NCBI GenBank assembly: GCA_035629775.1
Contig: DASPHG010000007.1
Location: forward strand, 23,770-87,769
Origin: DASPHG01 sp035629775
Lineage (GTDB): Bacteria; Actinomycetota; Thermoleophilia; Solirubrobacterales; Thermoleophilaceae
DNA length: 64,000 nt
Direction: 5' to 3'
Numbering within the stretch: position 1 is the stretch's first letter; each line of letters starts with the position of its first letter. Under the pieces are notes generated by a model that was not told where the DNA came from, did not search any database, and saw nothing but the letters and a program-made list of their open reading frames with translations. The translations under genes and the position numbers were made by a program. Shown here in pieces: positions 8,773 through 17,711 of the stretch.

Positions 8773-10346
8773 CCCGCTACCGCCGCCTCCAGAAACTCCG
8801 CCGTGCCGAGCACCGGTCCGCGCCCCGCCGCTTGGCGCAGTACGCCGAGCAGCGCGATCCGCGCCGCGTGGTCGGCGGTGGACGTCCCGAGCCCCGTACG
8901 CAGCAGGTTGCCGAACAGCTCGGCCTCGCCACCGCGGGCCGCCGCCAACTCCGCCAGGCCCGTGCCCATATGGCAGCTCGGGGTCCCGGCGCCGAGGGAC
9001 AACGCGTCCATTACGACGCACACCGCATCACGGCCGGCGATGGCCTCGACCCGCGGCTCGACAGCATCGATCGGCACGACCCGCTCGCCCTCGGCCACGA
9101 TGACGTTCTTCAGGAAGAGGTCGCCGTGCTCCTCCACCACGAGGAGGTCCGACAGCTCACCCGCGTCGCGAACGATCTGGCCGAGCGTGTCAGCCGTCGC
9201 GCGCGAGAGGCCTCCCGCGAGAATCGCGAGACCCTGCGCTGCCTCCAATTGCCACCGACTGCGCTGCTCCGCGCTCGCGCGGCCACGCGCGGCGTCCTCG
9301 AGAAAGCTCGTGAGGGCCGACAGAAGCGCGGCCCGACGGCGGGCGCGGCCGCGTCGGGACACGGGCCACTCGATCCATGTCCGCGCGATCCAACCGTCCT
9401 CGAGCGGAACCGCCTGTTCCCGCCCACCCATCCGCGGCACCGACCGCAGGACGCCGTTATCCCAGTCGATGGTCTTGAGCGAGCCCTCGCGATCCGGGCT
9501 GCCCATGATCAAGGTCCGCGGCCGGCCACCGACCACCTCGGCATGCGCAGGAACGATCGCCGGCAGGAGCCACCCGGGCATGGCCCGGAGCCCGCGTCCG
9601 ACGATCCGGCGGAGAGACGAGCGAGCCTGGAGCACGTGGCGCGCGTAGAGATCCACGGCGGCGGCGAGGTCGCGCCTCCCGGCCGCGATCCGCGGATCGG
9701 CGGACGAGGGCAGCGCGTGCACGATCTGCGCCGGGGATCCGCGCCGGCGCGACCTCGCACCGCGGCCGGGTCGCCTGATCAGCACACCTCCCGGCCGAAC
9801 CGCGCTCGCGGCCCGGGTGCTCACGATCTCGGCGAGCGTCCCGGCCGGCATCGCCGATGCGATGTCGAACACCGGCTCATCCCAACCGGGCGGCACGCCG
9901 ACCACGCACGTCACGTTGTCCAAGCCCTCAGCGCGTGACCGCCCGACGAGCACCCCGGCGTGAGCCTCGGATTCGCACACAGCGACGACGTGGGCGGCTC
10001 CGCGGGCGAGCGCGATCGTCGACGTGCCGAGAGCGTCGGGGACGTCGAGCGCCACAGCGTCCCGTGGCGCAATCGCCCGAACGACATCCGCCTTGCCCTC
10101 GAAGGCGTCCACCGTCTTCGCATGCCCCTGCTCGACCAGGAGGCGCGCGAGCGCCAGCTCAGTGCCCTCCCCCGGTTCGAGCCGCCCGAGCACGCTCGCG
10201 GCGCGGGCGTGGAGCGGCGACGACGAGGTATCGGGCCCGATGCGATACCAGCCGCTCTCGCCCTCGTAGATGGTGTCGCAGGCGTGGCAGTAGCATCCGC
10301 CGCCCCTGCGCGGGTCGAGGATGCCGGCGCACCCTATGCAAAGCAG
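8643..10346 (-). CDS. Zinc-ribbon / methyltransferase-like / APH-kinase-like multidomain protein (start uncertain)
   Basis: About 567 aa if translation begins near 10346 (a CTG just before the first cysteine pair); the nearest in-frame ATG is at 10451, deep inside the divergent gene. Three parts are visible. Residues 3-23 contain CIGC and CHAC, a CxxC...CxxC zinc-ribbon. Residues about 95-195 look like a degenerate Rossmann methyltransferase core (AVALDVPDALGTSTIALARG, later VRPGGVLIRR). Residues about 400-440 carry HGDLFLKNVIV followed by VPIDAVEP, the catalytic HGDxxxxN...D pattern of aminoglycoside-phosphotransferase-like kinases. I do not recognise a named family. The 3' end overlaps the flippase gene by 130 bp. 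Confidence 0.7.
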   Translation of the reverse strand: MLCIGCAGILDPRRGGGCYCHACDTIYEGESGWYRIGPDTSSSPLHARAASVLGRLEPGEGTELALARLLVEQGHAKTVDAFEGKADVVRAIAPRDAVALDVPDALGTSTIALARGAAHVVAVCESEAHAGVLVGRSRAEGLDNVTCVVGVPPGWDEPVFDIASAMPAGTLAEIVSTRAASAVRPGGVLIRRPGRGARSRRRGSPAQIVHALPSSADPRIAAGRRDLAAAVDLYARHVLQARSSLRRIVGRGLRAMPGWLLPAIVPAHAEVVGGRPRTLIMGSPDREGSLKTIDWDNGVLRSVPRMGGREQAVPLEDGWIARTWIEWPVSRRGRARRRAALLSALTSFLEDAARGRASAEQRSRWQLEAAQGLAILAGGLSRATADTLGQIVRDAGELSDLLVVEEHGDLFLKNVIVAEGERVVPIDAVEPRVEAIAGRDAVCVVMDALSLGAGTPSCHMGTGLAELAAARGGEAELFGNLLRTGLGTSTADHAARIALLGVLRQAAGRGPVLGTAEFLEAAVAGQLARSLERVGFSAESDGGASADTESRAGERMISGSATSPADV

Positions 10347-11715
10347 CCCCGCGATCGCCGAAGTAACGCTAGCACTGCTCCGAGCCCTCGATGATGCTCT
10401 CGAGAGCCGGGCGGTTCTGTTCGGCCGACCCCCGCCCGAGGGTCGGGACATCGACCTGATCGTGCGCCCGTCGGATGCGGCCCTGGCCTCCGCTGCTCTC
10501 CTCGACCTCGGTTTCAGGAAGCACGGACACCGGCTCACTCGCTTCCGTGACTGCCGAGTGGACGTGGTCGAGCTGATCGAACCGGAGATGTGGGGCCTCG
10601 GGGAGGCCGCTGCGGACGCTCTCTTCAGCGGCGGCGAGCCGCTCGAGGAGTACGAGCACATCGCCGCTCCGGCTCCTCACCACGCCCTACTGATCACGGC
10701 ACGCAAGCTGGCCGTCACCGGGGCGGCCATCACGGATGAGCGGCGCGCGAGGGTACGGGCGCTCGCGGAACGCGACGCGTCGGCTTGGGAGACCGCCGAA
10801 CGCGAGGCGCCGGGATGGGGAGCCCACGCAGCACTCGAGGCACTTCGCTCGTCGCTCGATCGCTCGGCACTGCCGCGAAGCCGCCGGGTGGCGGCGCTCG
10901 GCGAGCTGGCCCGCGCGCGGGGAGTGGGCGGCGGGGCCGCACTCGTCGCCGCCGGGCGGCGCGGTCTGCCGGTGCCGCGGCGCGGCCACGTGATTGCCTT
11001 CTCCGGGCTCGACGGCTCCGGCAAGTCCACCCAGGCAGAGGCGCTGGAGCGGGCGCTTCAAGCGATCGGCTTCGACACGGTCACGCGGTGGACCTCACTG
11101 ACGTCTCATCCGCCGCTGCTGAAGGCCTTCACGAGAACCGTGAAGCGCGTCGCGGGCGGCCCCTCGCCCGGGGCGAGCCCCGCGGAACCGCCCGCGAGCG
11201 CCGACGCGCAGTCGGGCGATGATCCCGTCCGTGCGATCCGTAGCCGGAGCAAGGCGATCACGTGGATGTGGGCCTTCGTCGTCGCGATCGCGAACGGCTG
11301 GTCCCAGGGACGCGCCGTCACCCCGAGCTACGCCCGGGGGAAGGTGGTCATCTGCGACCGCTACATCCTCGACTCGGTGGTCAACCTGCGCTACCGGTAC
11401 CCCGAGATCCGCTGGCTGAAATTGCACGAGGCGGTCATCCGGCTGCTGTCGCCAAAGCCCGACATGAGCTGGTTCCTGGATGTCCCGGGCGAGGTCGCCA
11501 CCGCTCGCCGGGACGACTACAGCGTCGCGCAGAACAATGTCCGCGCACAGCTCTACCGAGATGAGCACGAACGGCTGGGGGCGCGGCGACTCGATGGATG
11601 CCGCCCCGCGCAGGAACTGTGCGAGGAGATCGGCGCCGCGGTCCTGGAAACGGTCGTCGAGTCGCGGCCCCCGAGCCCGTTCGAGCCTCCCCAGGCTGTA
11701 CGTGCCGCGACGTGA
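10336..11715 (+). CDS. Nucleotidyltransferase-like domain fused to thymidylate-kinase-like P-loop kinase
   Basis: 459 aa from ATG 10336 (an in-frame ATG at 10321 is also possible). The N-terminal half resembles MNT-type nucleotidyltransferases: VLFGRPPPEGRDIDLIV has the Gly-rich turn and DxD pair. From about residue 222 a P-loop kinase begins: VIAFSGLDGSGKSTQAEALE, then VVICDRYILDSVVNLRYRYPE, the DRY/DRF segment of TMP-kinase-like proteins. It is not the housekeeping TMP kinase, which lies at 56982-57593. Starts of this gene and the opposing zinc-ribbon gene nearly coincide. The downstream ligase overlaps by GTGA. A role in activating a glycan precursor is guesswork. Confidence 0.82.
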   Translation: MQSSPAIAEVTLALLRALDDALESRAVLFGRPPPEGRDIDLIVRPSDAALASAALLDLGFRKHGHRLTRFRDCRVDVVELIEPEMWGLGEAAADALFSGGEPLEEYEHIAAPAPHHALLITARKLAVTGAAITDERRARVRALAERDASAWETAEREAPGWGAHAALEALRSSLDRSALPRSRRVAALGELARARGVGGGAALVAAGRRGLPVPRRGHVIAFSGLDGSGKSTQAEALERALQAIGFDTVTRWTSLTSHPPLLKAFTRTVKRVAGGPSPGASPAEPPASADAQSGDDPVRAIRSRSKAITWMWAFVVAIANGWSQGRAVTPSYARGKVVICDRYILDSVVNLRYRYPEIRWLKLHEAVIRLLSPKPDMSWFLDVPGEVATARRDDYSVAQNNVRAQLYRDEHERLGARRLDGCRPAQELCEEIGAAVLETVVESRPPSPFEPPQAVRAAT

Positions 11716-13169
11716 GCGCCTCGCTGGGGAGATTTCCGCTCCGGTGGGAGCCGCCCCTGGCGGTCGCCCTCGCCGGCGTGCTCGGGCTCCTGATCGCGTT
11801 CAACCCCTTGCTTGCCGTGCTCGGCGTCGGGATCGGGTGCGTCGTGATGGCGATTGGCCTGATCGATATCTCGGTGCCCGCGGCCGGCCTCGGGTTCGTC
11901 ATCTTCGGACATCTCGTCACGGGCCAGTTCTATGTGATCGGGCTCCTTCCGGAGGCCTTCGCGGCGGTGCTCGACGTCGTGCTGGTCGCCGTGGCCGCAT
12001 GCGTGGCGCTCCGGCCCCAGCCACGGTCGCCCCGAAGCCATATCGCGACGTGGCTGTTCCTCGGCCTGGCAACGATTTCCATCGTCAACCCGCTCGTGCC
12101 TTCACTGAACTACGGCACGTTCGGCCTCCGTCAGGTCGTGCTTCCGCTGGTCGCGCTGTTGGTCGTCAAGGAAGCCGAGCTCACGCCGCGGGATCGGCAG
12201 TTTCTCATTTGGCTCCTCGCCCTCGGCTGGGCGATAAACGTCGCGCTCGCCACCCGGCAGTGGTTCGGCGACTTCACCGCCGCCGAGGTTGCTTGGCTCG
12301 AGTCACAGCGGGCTACGTATCTGGTCGACGATCAGATCCGCCTGTTGGGCGCCACGCAGTCCAACCAGGACTTCGGGTTCCTCGCGGCCGTGGCTGTCCC
12401 ATCTGTGACGGTGCTCTTCCTCGCCAGCGAACGCCGCGCATTCCGGGTCGCCCTGGGCGTTCTGTTGCTCTTGTCCCTGGCGGTCCTTTTCGGATCGCTG
12501 CTGAGAACCACACTGGTTGGGGGGATCGTCGGCGCGATTCTCGCGGCGGTGCTCGTCACCGTGAGGCAGGGTCGCCCGGAGCGCCTCGTCGGCTTCGTTG
12601 GGCTCCTCGTCACCCTGCTACTCGCGCTAACGGTCGTACTCCCGGGCCGACTCCTACCCGAAGACAAGGCAACGACGCTGTCCACGCGGGTCGTCTCGAT
12701 CTTCAGCCCTGGCGAGGACGCGTCATTCCAGGCGCGATCTGCCGAGGTCTGGCCGCAGACCCTGGAGATCATCAGCGAGCACCCGGTGGGCGGCGGCCCG
12801 GGAGCATCAGGTCCGCTGTCCCAGGCGCGCTCCTCGGAGGCCCCGTTCGGGCCGGTTGTGCCCGACAACGGCTACCTGCTCATCGCGGTGCAGTTCGGGC
12901 TGGTCGGAGTGCTCCTCTTCATGGGGATGTTCGTCACCTGGCTGCGTGACCTCTTCGCATGGGCCGGTCGCGGCCAGCTGGCCGCGGCGGCGGCGGTGGG
13001 ATCCGTGGTAGCGGCGCTCGTGGCGATGCTCGCCGGCGGCTACTGGAGCCTCGTGAATCCGTCGGTCATCCTCGGGGTCATCGTGGGTCTGGGACTTCGC
13101 GGCGACGGGACCCGGGGCGAGATTCGTCCGAAACGCCCCGCCGGTACCGGCGCAACCTCACCCCGATGA
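11712..13169 (+). CDS. O-antigen polymerase/ligase-like membrane protein (Wzy/WaaL type)
   Basis: 485 aa from GTG 11712, overlapping the preceding stop by 4 bp. About 11 hydrophobic helices are seen (for example VALAGVLGLLIAFNPLLAVLG, LLVTLLLALTVVLPGRLL). A long polar loop between the later helices holds QARSAEVWPQTLEIISEHP and GGGPGASGP followed by DNGYLLIAVQFGLVG. This loop-plus-helix layout is that of the Wzy_C/O-antigen ligase family, which polymerises or attaches lipid-linked glycans on the outer face of the membrane. The usual loop His is replaced here by Asp-Asn, so exact activity is open. Confidence 0.8.
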   Translation: MSASLGRFPLRWEPPLAVALAGVLGLLIAFNPLLAVLGVGIGCVVMAIGLIDISVPAAGLGFVIFGHLVTGQFYVIGLLPEAFAAVLDVVLVAVAACVALRPQPRSPRSHIATWLFLGLATISIVNPLVPSLNYGTFGLRQVVLPLVALLVVKEAELTPRDRQFLIWLLALGWAINVALATRQWFGDFTAAEVAWLESQRATYLVDDQIRLLGATQSNQDFGFLAAVAVPSVTVLFLASERRAFRVALGVLLLLSLAVLFGSLLRTTLVGGIVGAILAAVLVTVRQGRPERLVGFVGLLVTLLLALTVVLPGRLLPEDKATTLSTRVVSIFSPGEDASFQARSAEVWPQTLEIISEHPVGGGPGASGPLSQARSSEAPFGPVVPDNGYLLIAVQFGLVGVLLFMGMFVTWLRDLFAWAGRGQLAAAAAVGSVVAALVAMLAGGYWSLVNPSVILGVIVGLGLRGDGTRGEIRPKRPAGTGATSPR

Positions 13170-14281
13170 CCCCGAAGCAACGCTCCGGGCAGCCGCCCCG
13201 GATCCTCGTGGTCGCCTCGCCGATGGTCTCTGCGGGCGGGGTCTACTCGTACCTGGAGCGAGTCCTGCCGCGCATCCGCGACCGCGGGTGGACGACCGGT
13301 CTGCTCTGGACCGCCCGGGTCCCGGTCGAGCCGCCGCCGGCCGACTGGAGCCGAGCCGTCGCGGAGGGAGAGTCCATGCAGGCGCGCCGGCGCCATCTCC
13401 AGAGCGAGCTGCGCACCGCGATCGAGGAGTGGCGGCCTGATGTATTGCTCTCCGTCCTGCCTCAATCCGACGTCGCCTGCGCGCATCTACGCCGTGAAAC
13501 AGGATTGCCGTGGGTTGCGATGGTGCACGGCAATCCGTGGCCACGAGCCGGCGAGATGCCCTTCCTGAGACGGATCGCCTGGCGAGCAGCCGTGGCGCTC
13601 GCTTACCGCCGGGCCGATGGGATCGTCGCGGTATCGGGCGTCGTGGCCGACGAGGTCAAGTCAGCTTTGAGGCTGCGCCGTCCGATCACAAACGTCGGAA
13701 GCGGCGTCGATGTGCCCGAGCCCACCGCCCGCCCGCAGCGGTCCGAGCCGACGATTGGGTATCTGGGACGCCTCTCGCACGAGAAGGCGCCCGACCTCTT
13801 CATCGAGATCGCTCGCCTGGCCGGGACGCGCGCCCTGATCTACGGGGACGGCCCGCTCGCGGAGACCGTGACGAGCGCAGCCGCCCAACACCCGCTGATC
13901 GAGTATCACGGCTGGTCGGATCGCGATGCCGCCCTGGATGAGATCGACGTGCTGGTGGTGGCGTCCCGTCGCGAGGCGATGCCGCTCGTCGTCCTGGAGG
14001 CGGGCGCGCGTGGCATCTGCACGATCGCCCGGGACACCGGAGGTATCGGCGAGGTCCTGTCACTCGACCCCGAGCTCAGCAAGAGGTGTCTACTCCCGCG
14101 AACCGCGGAGCCCGCAGATTTCGCTGCCTCGCTGCGCACTCTGCTCGACGCGCCGCAGGAGCGCGATCAGCTCGCCCTGCGCCTCCATGAAGTGGTGCGA
14201 CGGCATTTCGCACTCGACAAGCACGTCGATCGGCTGCTTGGCGCGGTCGAATCCATCCTCGCGCCTCCGCAACAGCACTAG
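13166..14281 (+). CDS. Glycosyltransferase family 4
   Basis: 371 aa from ATG 13166 with an ATGA overlap to the polymerase. The N-terminal strand and glycine loop read RILVVASPMVSAGGVYSYLE. The donor domain has IGYLGRLSHEKAPDLFIE and the E-x7-E motif SRREAMPLVVLEAGARG. Retaining GT-B enzyme acting in the cytoplasm on surface polysaccharide. Last gene of the run 10336-14281. Its TAG stop shares the palindrome CTAG (14278-14281) with the stop of the convergent ligase-like gene. Confidence 0.9.
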   Translation: MTPKQRSGQPPRILVVASPMVSAGGVYSYLERVLPRIRDRGWTTGLLWTARVPVEPPPADWSRAVAEGESMQARRRHLQSELRTAIEEWRPDVLLSVLPQSDVACAHLRRETGLPWVAMVHGNPWPRAGEMPFLRRIAWRAAVALAYRRADGIVAVSGVVADEVKSALRLRRPITNVGSGVDVPEPTARPQRSEPTIGYLGRLSHEKAPDLFIEIARLAGTRALIYGDGPLAETVTSAAAQHPLIEYHGWSDRDAALDEIDVLVVASRREAMPLVVLEAGARGICTIARDTGGIGEVLSLDPELSKRCLLPRTAEPADFAASLRTLLDAPQERDQLALRLHEVVRRHFALDKHVDRLLGAVESILAPPQQH

Positions 14282-16122
14282 CGGGGAAGGAATTCTGCGC
14301 GCGGATTGAGCCGCCGGGCTGTCGCGAGAGCCTGGCGTGCACCATCGACATCACCGGCGCGGGTCCTGAGCCGCGCTGCAACCAGCCAGATCCGCCAGTC
14401 GTCAGGTGCGCGCGAGATCGCTTGCTCGACGTGCCCCAATGCGGCGGCGAGGTCGCGTCGCTCCTCGAGCAGGGCCAGCTGTAGCCGCGGTGCAGCGGCC
14501 CAAGGCGTCGCCGAGCGCGCGCCGCGGGCCTCGTCGACCGCATGCTCGAGATTCCCGGCGCGGAACGCCTCGCGGCTGTCGGACAGGTGGTCCTCGGCCA
14601 CGTAGGAGACGAGGCCGATCCCCATACAGGCGATTCCGAGCGTCATCGCGACTCCAAGGCGAGCCGCGGTCGCGCCCCGGGCCTCGCGACTTTTGCTGGC
14701 CTCCACACTCAGGATGCCGAGCGCGACGATGACGGGCGCGAAAGCCGCGGGCAGCTCCCAGGTCCAATCCACGCTTGCCGAGACCATGCCGGCCACGACG
14801 ATCGCCCCCGCCGCGCGTCCCGCAGCGGAGAGACGACTGCCCATCCGCAGGCCGGCGGCCAGTGGTACCAGCAGGAACGCGAGCAACAGAAGTGCGCCCA
14901 CGATTCCGAGCTGCGCCAACGTCTCCATGTACAGCGAGTGCGCGTCCCGCACGGGTTGATAGCGCGGACCGGTCTCCGTCCACCATTGCTCGAACGCGCC
15001 GGCGCCGATTCCGCGTAGCGGCTCGGCCTCGAAGGCGGTCCAGGCGTTTTCCCAGAGTTGGTAGCGACCACTCCCGCCGCCGCTGCCGAGGTGGCTCACG
15101 ACGAAGCCCGTCTCGACCTGCACCGGCCGGTCGGGCAGCGGCTCCTTGAACTCGCTCCAGCGGTCCTGAGGGAGCCCCGCGACCAGCGCACCGAGCACCA
15201 CGACCGCAACTCCGACCCAGGCGACGATTCCGGCAGTCCGCGGCACTCGTAACGGCATGACCCAGCGATCGGCGACGAACCGAACGGCAGCGGTCAGCAT
15301 GACCATCAGGGCCGTGGCCACGATCATCTCGACCCGTTCCTCACCGCTCGTCGACGCGTCCACGTCACCGTCCATAAACGCCTGCCGACCGTCGGCGAAC
15401 AGGGCAAGGGCCACGGTGGCCGCGCCAGCGAGCGCGATCCCTCCGACCAGCGGAACGCGCCTCGGCCCGACCGCGGCAAGTGCGAGCAACCCGGCCGCGA
15501 GCGCGCCGAACCCGCCGCGCGAAGCCGTCAGGAAAAGCGCAAGTCCGGCGATCGGGATGGCGGAAACTGCGAGTGCGCGGGTGGCGCGAGCCTGGGCCTC
15601 GGCCCCGAAATGCGCCAGCAAGACGACCGTGAGTGCCAGCACGGCGCCGAGGCCGTTCCAGTAGTTGACGGGATAGCTCAGCCGTGGACTGGTGGCTGCG
15701 AGCAGCCCGAGGTCCGATTGATCTGGAAATAGAGACGGCACGAGCCTGCTCCCGAGCGCGAAGAGCGCCACCGCAGTCAGCCCGAGTGTCAGGCCAGAAA
15801 GCCATATACGTCCACCAGGCCGCGACGTGATCACCACGAGCGCGAACAGGCCGAGGTATGCCGCCACGCGCACCGTCTCCGTGAAGACCGAACCGTCGTC
15901 GCTCGCCCACCCGGACGAGAGCAGCGTGAACACACCGAGGCCGAGGAGTGCGCCGCCGGCGATTAGCGCCGGGCGCGAAACCGCCACTGGCTCGCGGAGC
16001 CGGCCGATCGCGCCTATCATGAAAGCGGACCAGACGAGGACGGCCGTCGCCGCGCGTGCCTGTTCGCCGTAGCCGCCATCCAGCAACGCGATCGCAAGAC
16101 ACGCGCCCGCGATCACCGCCAC
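14278..16122 (-). CDS. O-antigen ligase-like membrane protein with C-terminal TPR-like region
   Basis: 614 aa from GTG 16122, chosen because AGGAG sits 5 bases upstream; an ATG at 16158 in the same frame has no such site. About 12 membrane helices fill residues 1-470. The large loop has GIGAGAFEQWW and VRDAHSLYMETLAQLG, with the conserved His and Glu seen in O-antigen ligases. The C-terminal 90 residues are soluble and helical, with Ala-rich TPR-like helices (LEHAVDEARGARSATPWAA, LGHVEQAISRAPDDWRIWL). It resembles the protein at 58497-60722 in layout. It would transfer or polymerise lipid-linked glycan outside the cytoplasm. Confidence 0.85.
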   Translation of the reverse strand: MAVIAGACLAIALLDGGYGEQARAATAVLVWSAFMIGAIGRLREPVAVSRPALIAGGALLGLGVFTLLSSGWASDDGSVFTETVRVAAYLGLFALVVITSRPGGRIWLSGLTLGLTAVALFALGSRLVPSLFPDQSDLGLLAATSPRLSYPVNYWNGLGAVLALTVVLLAHFGAEAQARATRALAVSAIPIAGLALFLTASRGGFGALAAGLLALAAVGPRRVPLVGGIALAGAATVALALFADGRQAFMDGDVDASTSGEERVEMIVATALMVMLTAAVRFVADRWVMPLRVPRTAGIVAWVGVAVVVLGALVAGLPQDRWSEFKEPLPDRPVQVETGFVVSHLGSGGGSGRYQLWENAWTAFEAEPLRGIGAGAFEQWWTETGPRYQPVRDAHSLYMETLAQLGIVGALLLLAFLLVPLAAGLRMGSRLSAAGRAAGAIVVAGMVSASVDWTWELPAAFAPVIVALGILSVEASKSREARGATAARLGVAMTLGIACMGIGLVSYVAEDHLSDSREAFRAGNLEHAVDEARGARSATPWAAAPRLQLALLEERRDLAAALGHVEQAISRAPDDWRIWLVAARLRTRAGDVDGARQALATARRLNPRAEFLPR

Positions 16123-16127
16123 CCCGA

Positions 16128-16137
16128 CTCCTCGGAG
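16128..16137. promoter_or_regulatory. Back-to-back Shine-Dalgarno sites for divergent genes
   Basis: The ten bases CTCCTCGGAG give AGGAG for the minus-strand gene starting at 16122 (5-base spacing) and GGAG for the plus-strand gene starting at 16144 (6-base spacing). The two starts are only 21 bp apart, so promoters must lie within the opposite coding regions or transcripts must be overlapping. Confidence 0.6.
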
Positions 16138-16143
16138 TTTCCT

Positions 16144-16620
16144 ATGCGAAACGCTCATACGATCAGCGCGACGATAGTCCTCGCACTCGTCACGGGGACG
16201 GCGGCCTCCAGCGCGCTTGCACAGCCGCTTCCCGAGAACAACTCAGCACTGGACCAGTACGTCGCGAGCCTGCCGGAGCCTGGCGGGAAACGGCCCGTGG
16301 GGTTCGAGACCGATGAGAAGGCAGCGCCGCTCTCCCGCGCCATCCGACGACAGCTCGCGTCGACCCCGAACGGGGACGCGCTTCAGCGCGTCGCGACCTC
16401 GGTCGCGCTGGGCGCACCCGCCCGCTCCGAGAGCGACGCGTCTGGTCCACGCATAGGCCGGGGCTCGGGGAACGTCTTCGCTCCCGTTTTCGACGACGAC
16501 ACCGGGAGCCCGGTGTCGGCGGTGGCCAAATCCACCGTGGCGCCGCTGATCCTCGCGGCCCTGGCACTCGCGCTAGGCGCGCTGCTGCTTCTGCCGCGCG
16601 TCAGGTCGCATGCCGAGTAG
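16144..16620 (+). CDS. Secreted, C-terminally membrane-anchored small protein
   Basis: 158 aa, start supported by GGAG 6 bases upstream. A signal peptide is visible (ISATIVLALVTGTAASSALA, cleavage after AxA), then a polar region (NNSALDQYVASLPEPGG) and a C-terminal helix VAPLILAALALALGALLLL followed by PRVRSHAE, so the protein is probably anchored with its body outside. No known domain. It is divergent from a ligase-like gene, the same arrangement as at 60774-61388, which suggests a partner role at the glycan ligase. Its 3' end overlaps the next gene by 11 bp. Confidence 0.75.
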   Translation: MRNAHTISATIVLALVTGTAASSALAQPLPENNSALDQYVASLPEPGGKRPVGFETDEKAAPLSRAIRRQLASTPNGDALQRVATSVALGAPARSESDASGPRIGRGSGNVFAPVFDDDTGSPVSAVAKSTVAPLILAALALALGALLLLPRVRSHAE

Positions 16621-17695
16621 CCGCCCGACCCGGGCGGTTGGTGTCGCGGCGATTCTCTGCTGTGTGTTCGCCGTCGCATTGACTCCGGTCGCACCCCCGC
16701 CCGCGCAGGCCAAGCAGTCGTTCTTCGGCGTCCAGGGATGGGTGCCCCCCTCACCCAAGCAGTTCAAGCGGCTCAGTCGCCAGGGGGTCGGGATGGTTCG
16801 AATGACTCTGGGCTGGGGGCAGCATGAGCCGCGCCGCGGGAAACGGACCTGGGGGTACGGCGACGACATGGTCGCGCGGGCAGCCCTCGCGCGCGTCAAG
16901 CTTCTACCCGTCCTCGTCGGGACGCCCTGGTTCGCGTCGAAGAATCCGCTCCATCCGCCGACGACCCGTAAGGGGCGCCGAGGCTATGCGCGATACGTCG
17001 AAGACGTCGTCCGGCGGTATGGGCGACGCGGGAGATTCTGGAAGCGGAACCCTCATCTGCCATACAAGCCGATCACCTCGTGGCAGGTCTGGAACGAGCC
17101 GAATTTCCCGGCGTGGTGGCTGAACCGGCCCAACGCCAAGCAGTACGTATCGTTTCTCCGGCTTGCGGCGAAGCGAATAAGGAAGGCGGACCCGAAGGCC
17201 CGGGTGGTCCTGGCGGGGCTACCGGAAACCAAGACCGGGATTCCTGCAACAAAGTTCCTGCGGCAGATCTACAGAGTGCGCGGCGCGAAGAAGCACTTCG
17301 ACGTCGTCGCGCTCAATACGTACGCACACGATCACCGCGGCGTCTTCGGAGCGCTCAAGCGGGCACGCCGGACGATGCGCAAACACGGCGATCGGCGCGC
17401 CAAGATCATGATCAGCGAGATCGGGTGGGCGACGGGTGGTGACGAGAGCAGGCGGACGCACCCGTTCCGCACGACGCTCAAGGGTCAGGCGCGGCGGCTC
17501 CGGGTGACCTTCCGCAAACTGAAGAAGCACCGCGAGCGCTACCGGATCACCAATGTCATTTGGTTCAGCCTCCGCGATCGCGCCGCTCGGGAGGACGAGC
17601 CGAACTGGTGGGGCCTCCACACCGGGCTCTTCTTCGCCGACGGGCGCCCGAAGCCCGCTTGGCGCGCCTACACCAGCTTCACGAAAGCGAAGTAG
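16610..17695 (+). CDS. Secreted glycoside hydrolase, TIM-barrel clan-A type
   Basis: 361 aa. Signal peptide in the first 35 residues (VAAILCCVFAVALTPVAP, PAQAKQ). The barrel has WQVWNEPNFPAWW, where the Asn-Glu pair is the acid/base of clan GH-A enzymes, and IMISEIGWATGG, where the Glu is placed as nucleophile. Length fits a single catalytic domain of the GH39/GH5-like type. It should cleave or trim a beta-linked glycan outside the cell, possibly the polymer made by this locus. Convergent, with 16 bp between, to a second enzyme of the same type. Substrate unknown. Confidence 0.85.
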   Translation: MPSSRPTRAVGVAAILCCVFAVALTPVAPPPAQAKQSFFGVQGWVPPSPKQFKRLSRQGVGMVRMTLGWGQHEPRRGKRTWGYGDDMVARAALARVKLLPVLVGTPWFASKNPLHPPTTRKGRRGYARYVEDVVRRYGRRGRFWKRNPHLPYKPITSWQVWNEPNFPAWWLNRPNAKQYVSFLRLAAKRIRKADPKARVVLAGLPETKTGIPATKFLRQIYRVRGAKKHFDVVALNTYAHDHRGVFGALKRARRTMRKHGDRRAKIMISEIGWATGGDESRRTHPFRTTLKGQARRLRVTFRKLKKHRERYRITNVIWFSLRDRAAREDEPNWWGLHTGLFFADGRPKPAWRAYTSFTKAK

Positions 17696-17711
17696 CGGGC
17701 GGGCGTTCGCG

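Noticed and set aside
10347..10661. N-terminal extension of the zinc-ribbon protein into the divergent gene
   Set aside because: The extra residues are Arg/Ser-rich without pattern and lie antisense to the well-supported nucleotidyltransferase domain. The zinc-ribbon begins at the codons just below 10346.
11112..11710. The P-loop kinase as the housekeeping thymidylate kinase
   Set aside because: A standard 203-aa tmk next to holB is present at 56982-57593; the fusion protein is larger and lies in the polysaccharide locus.
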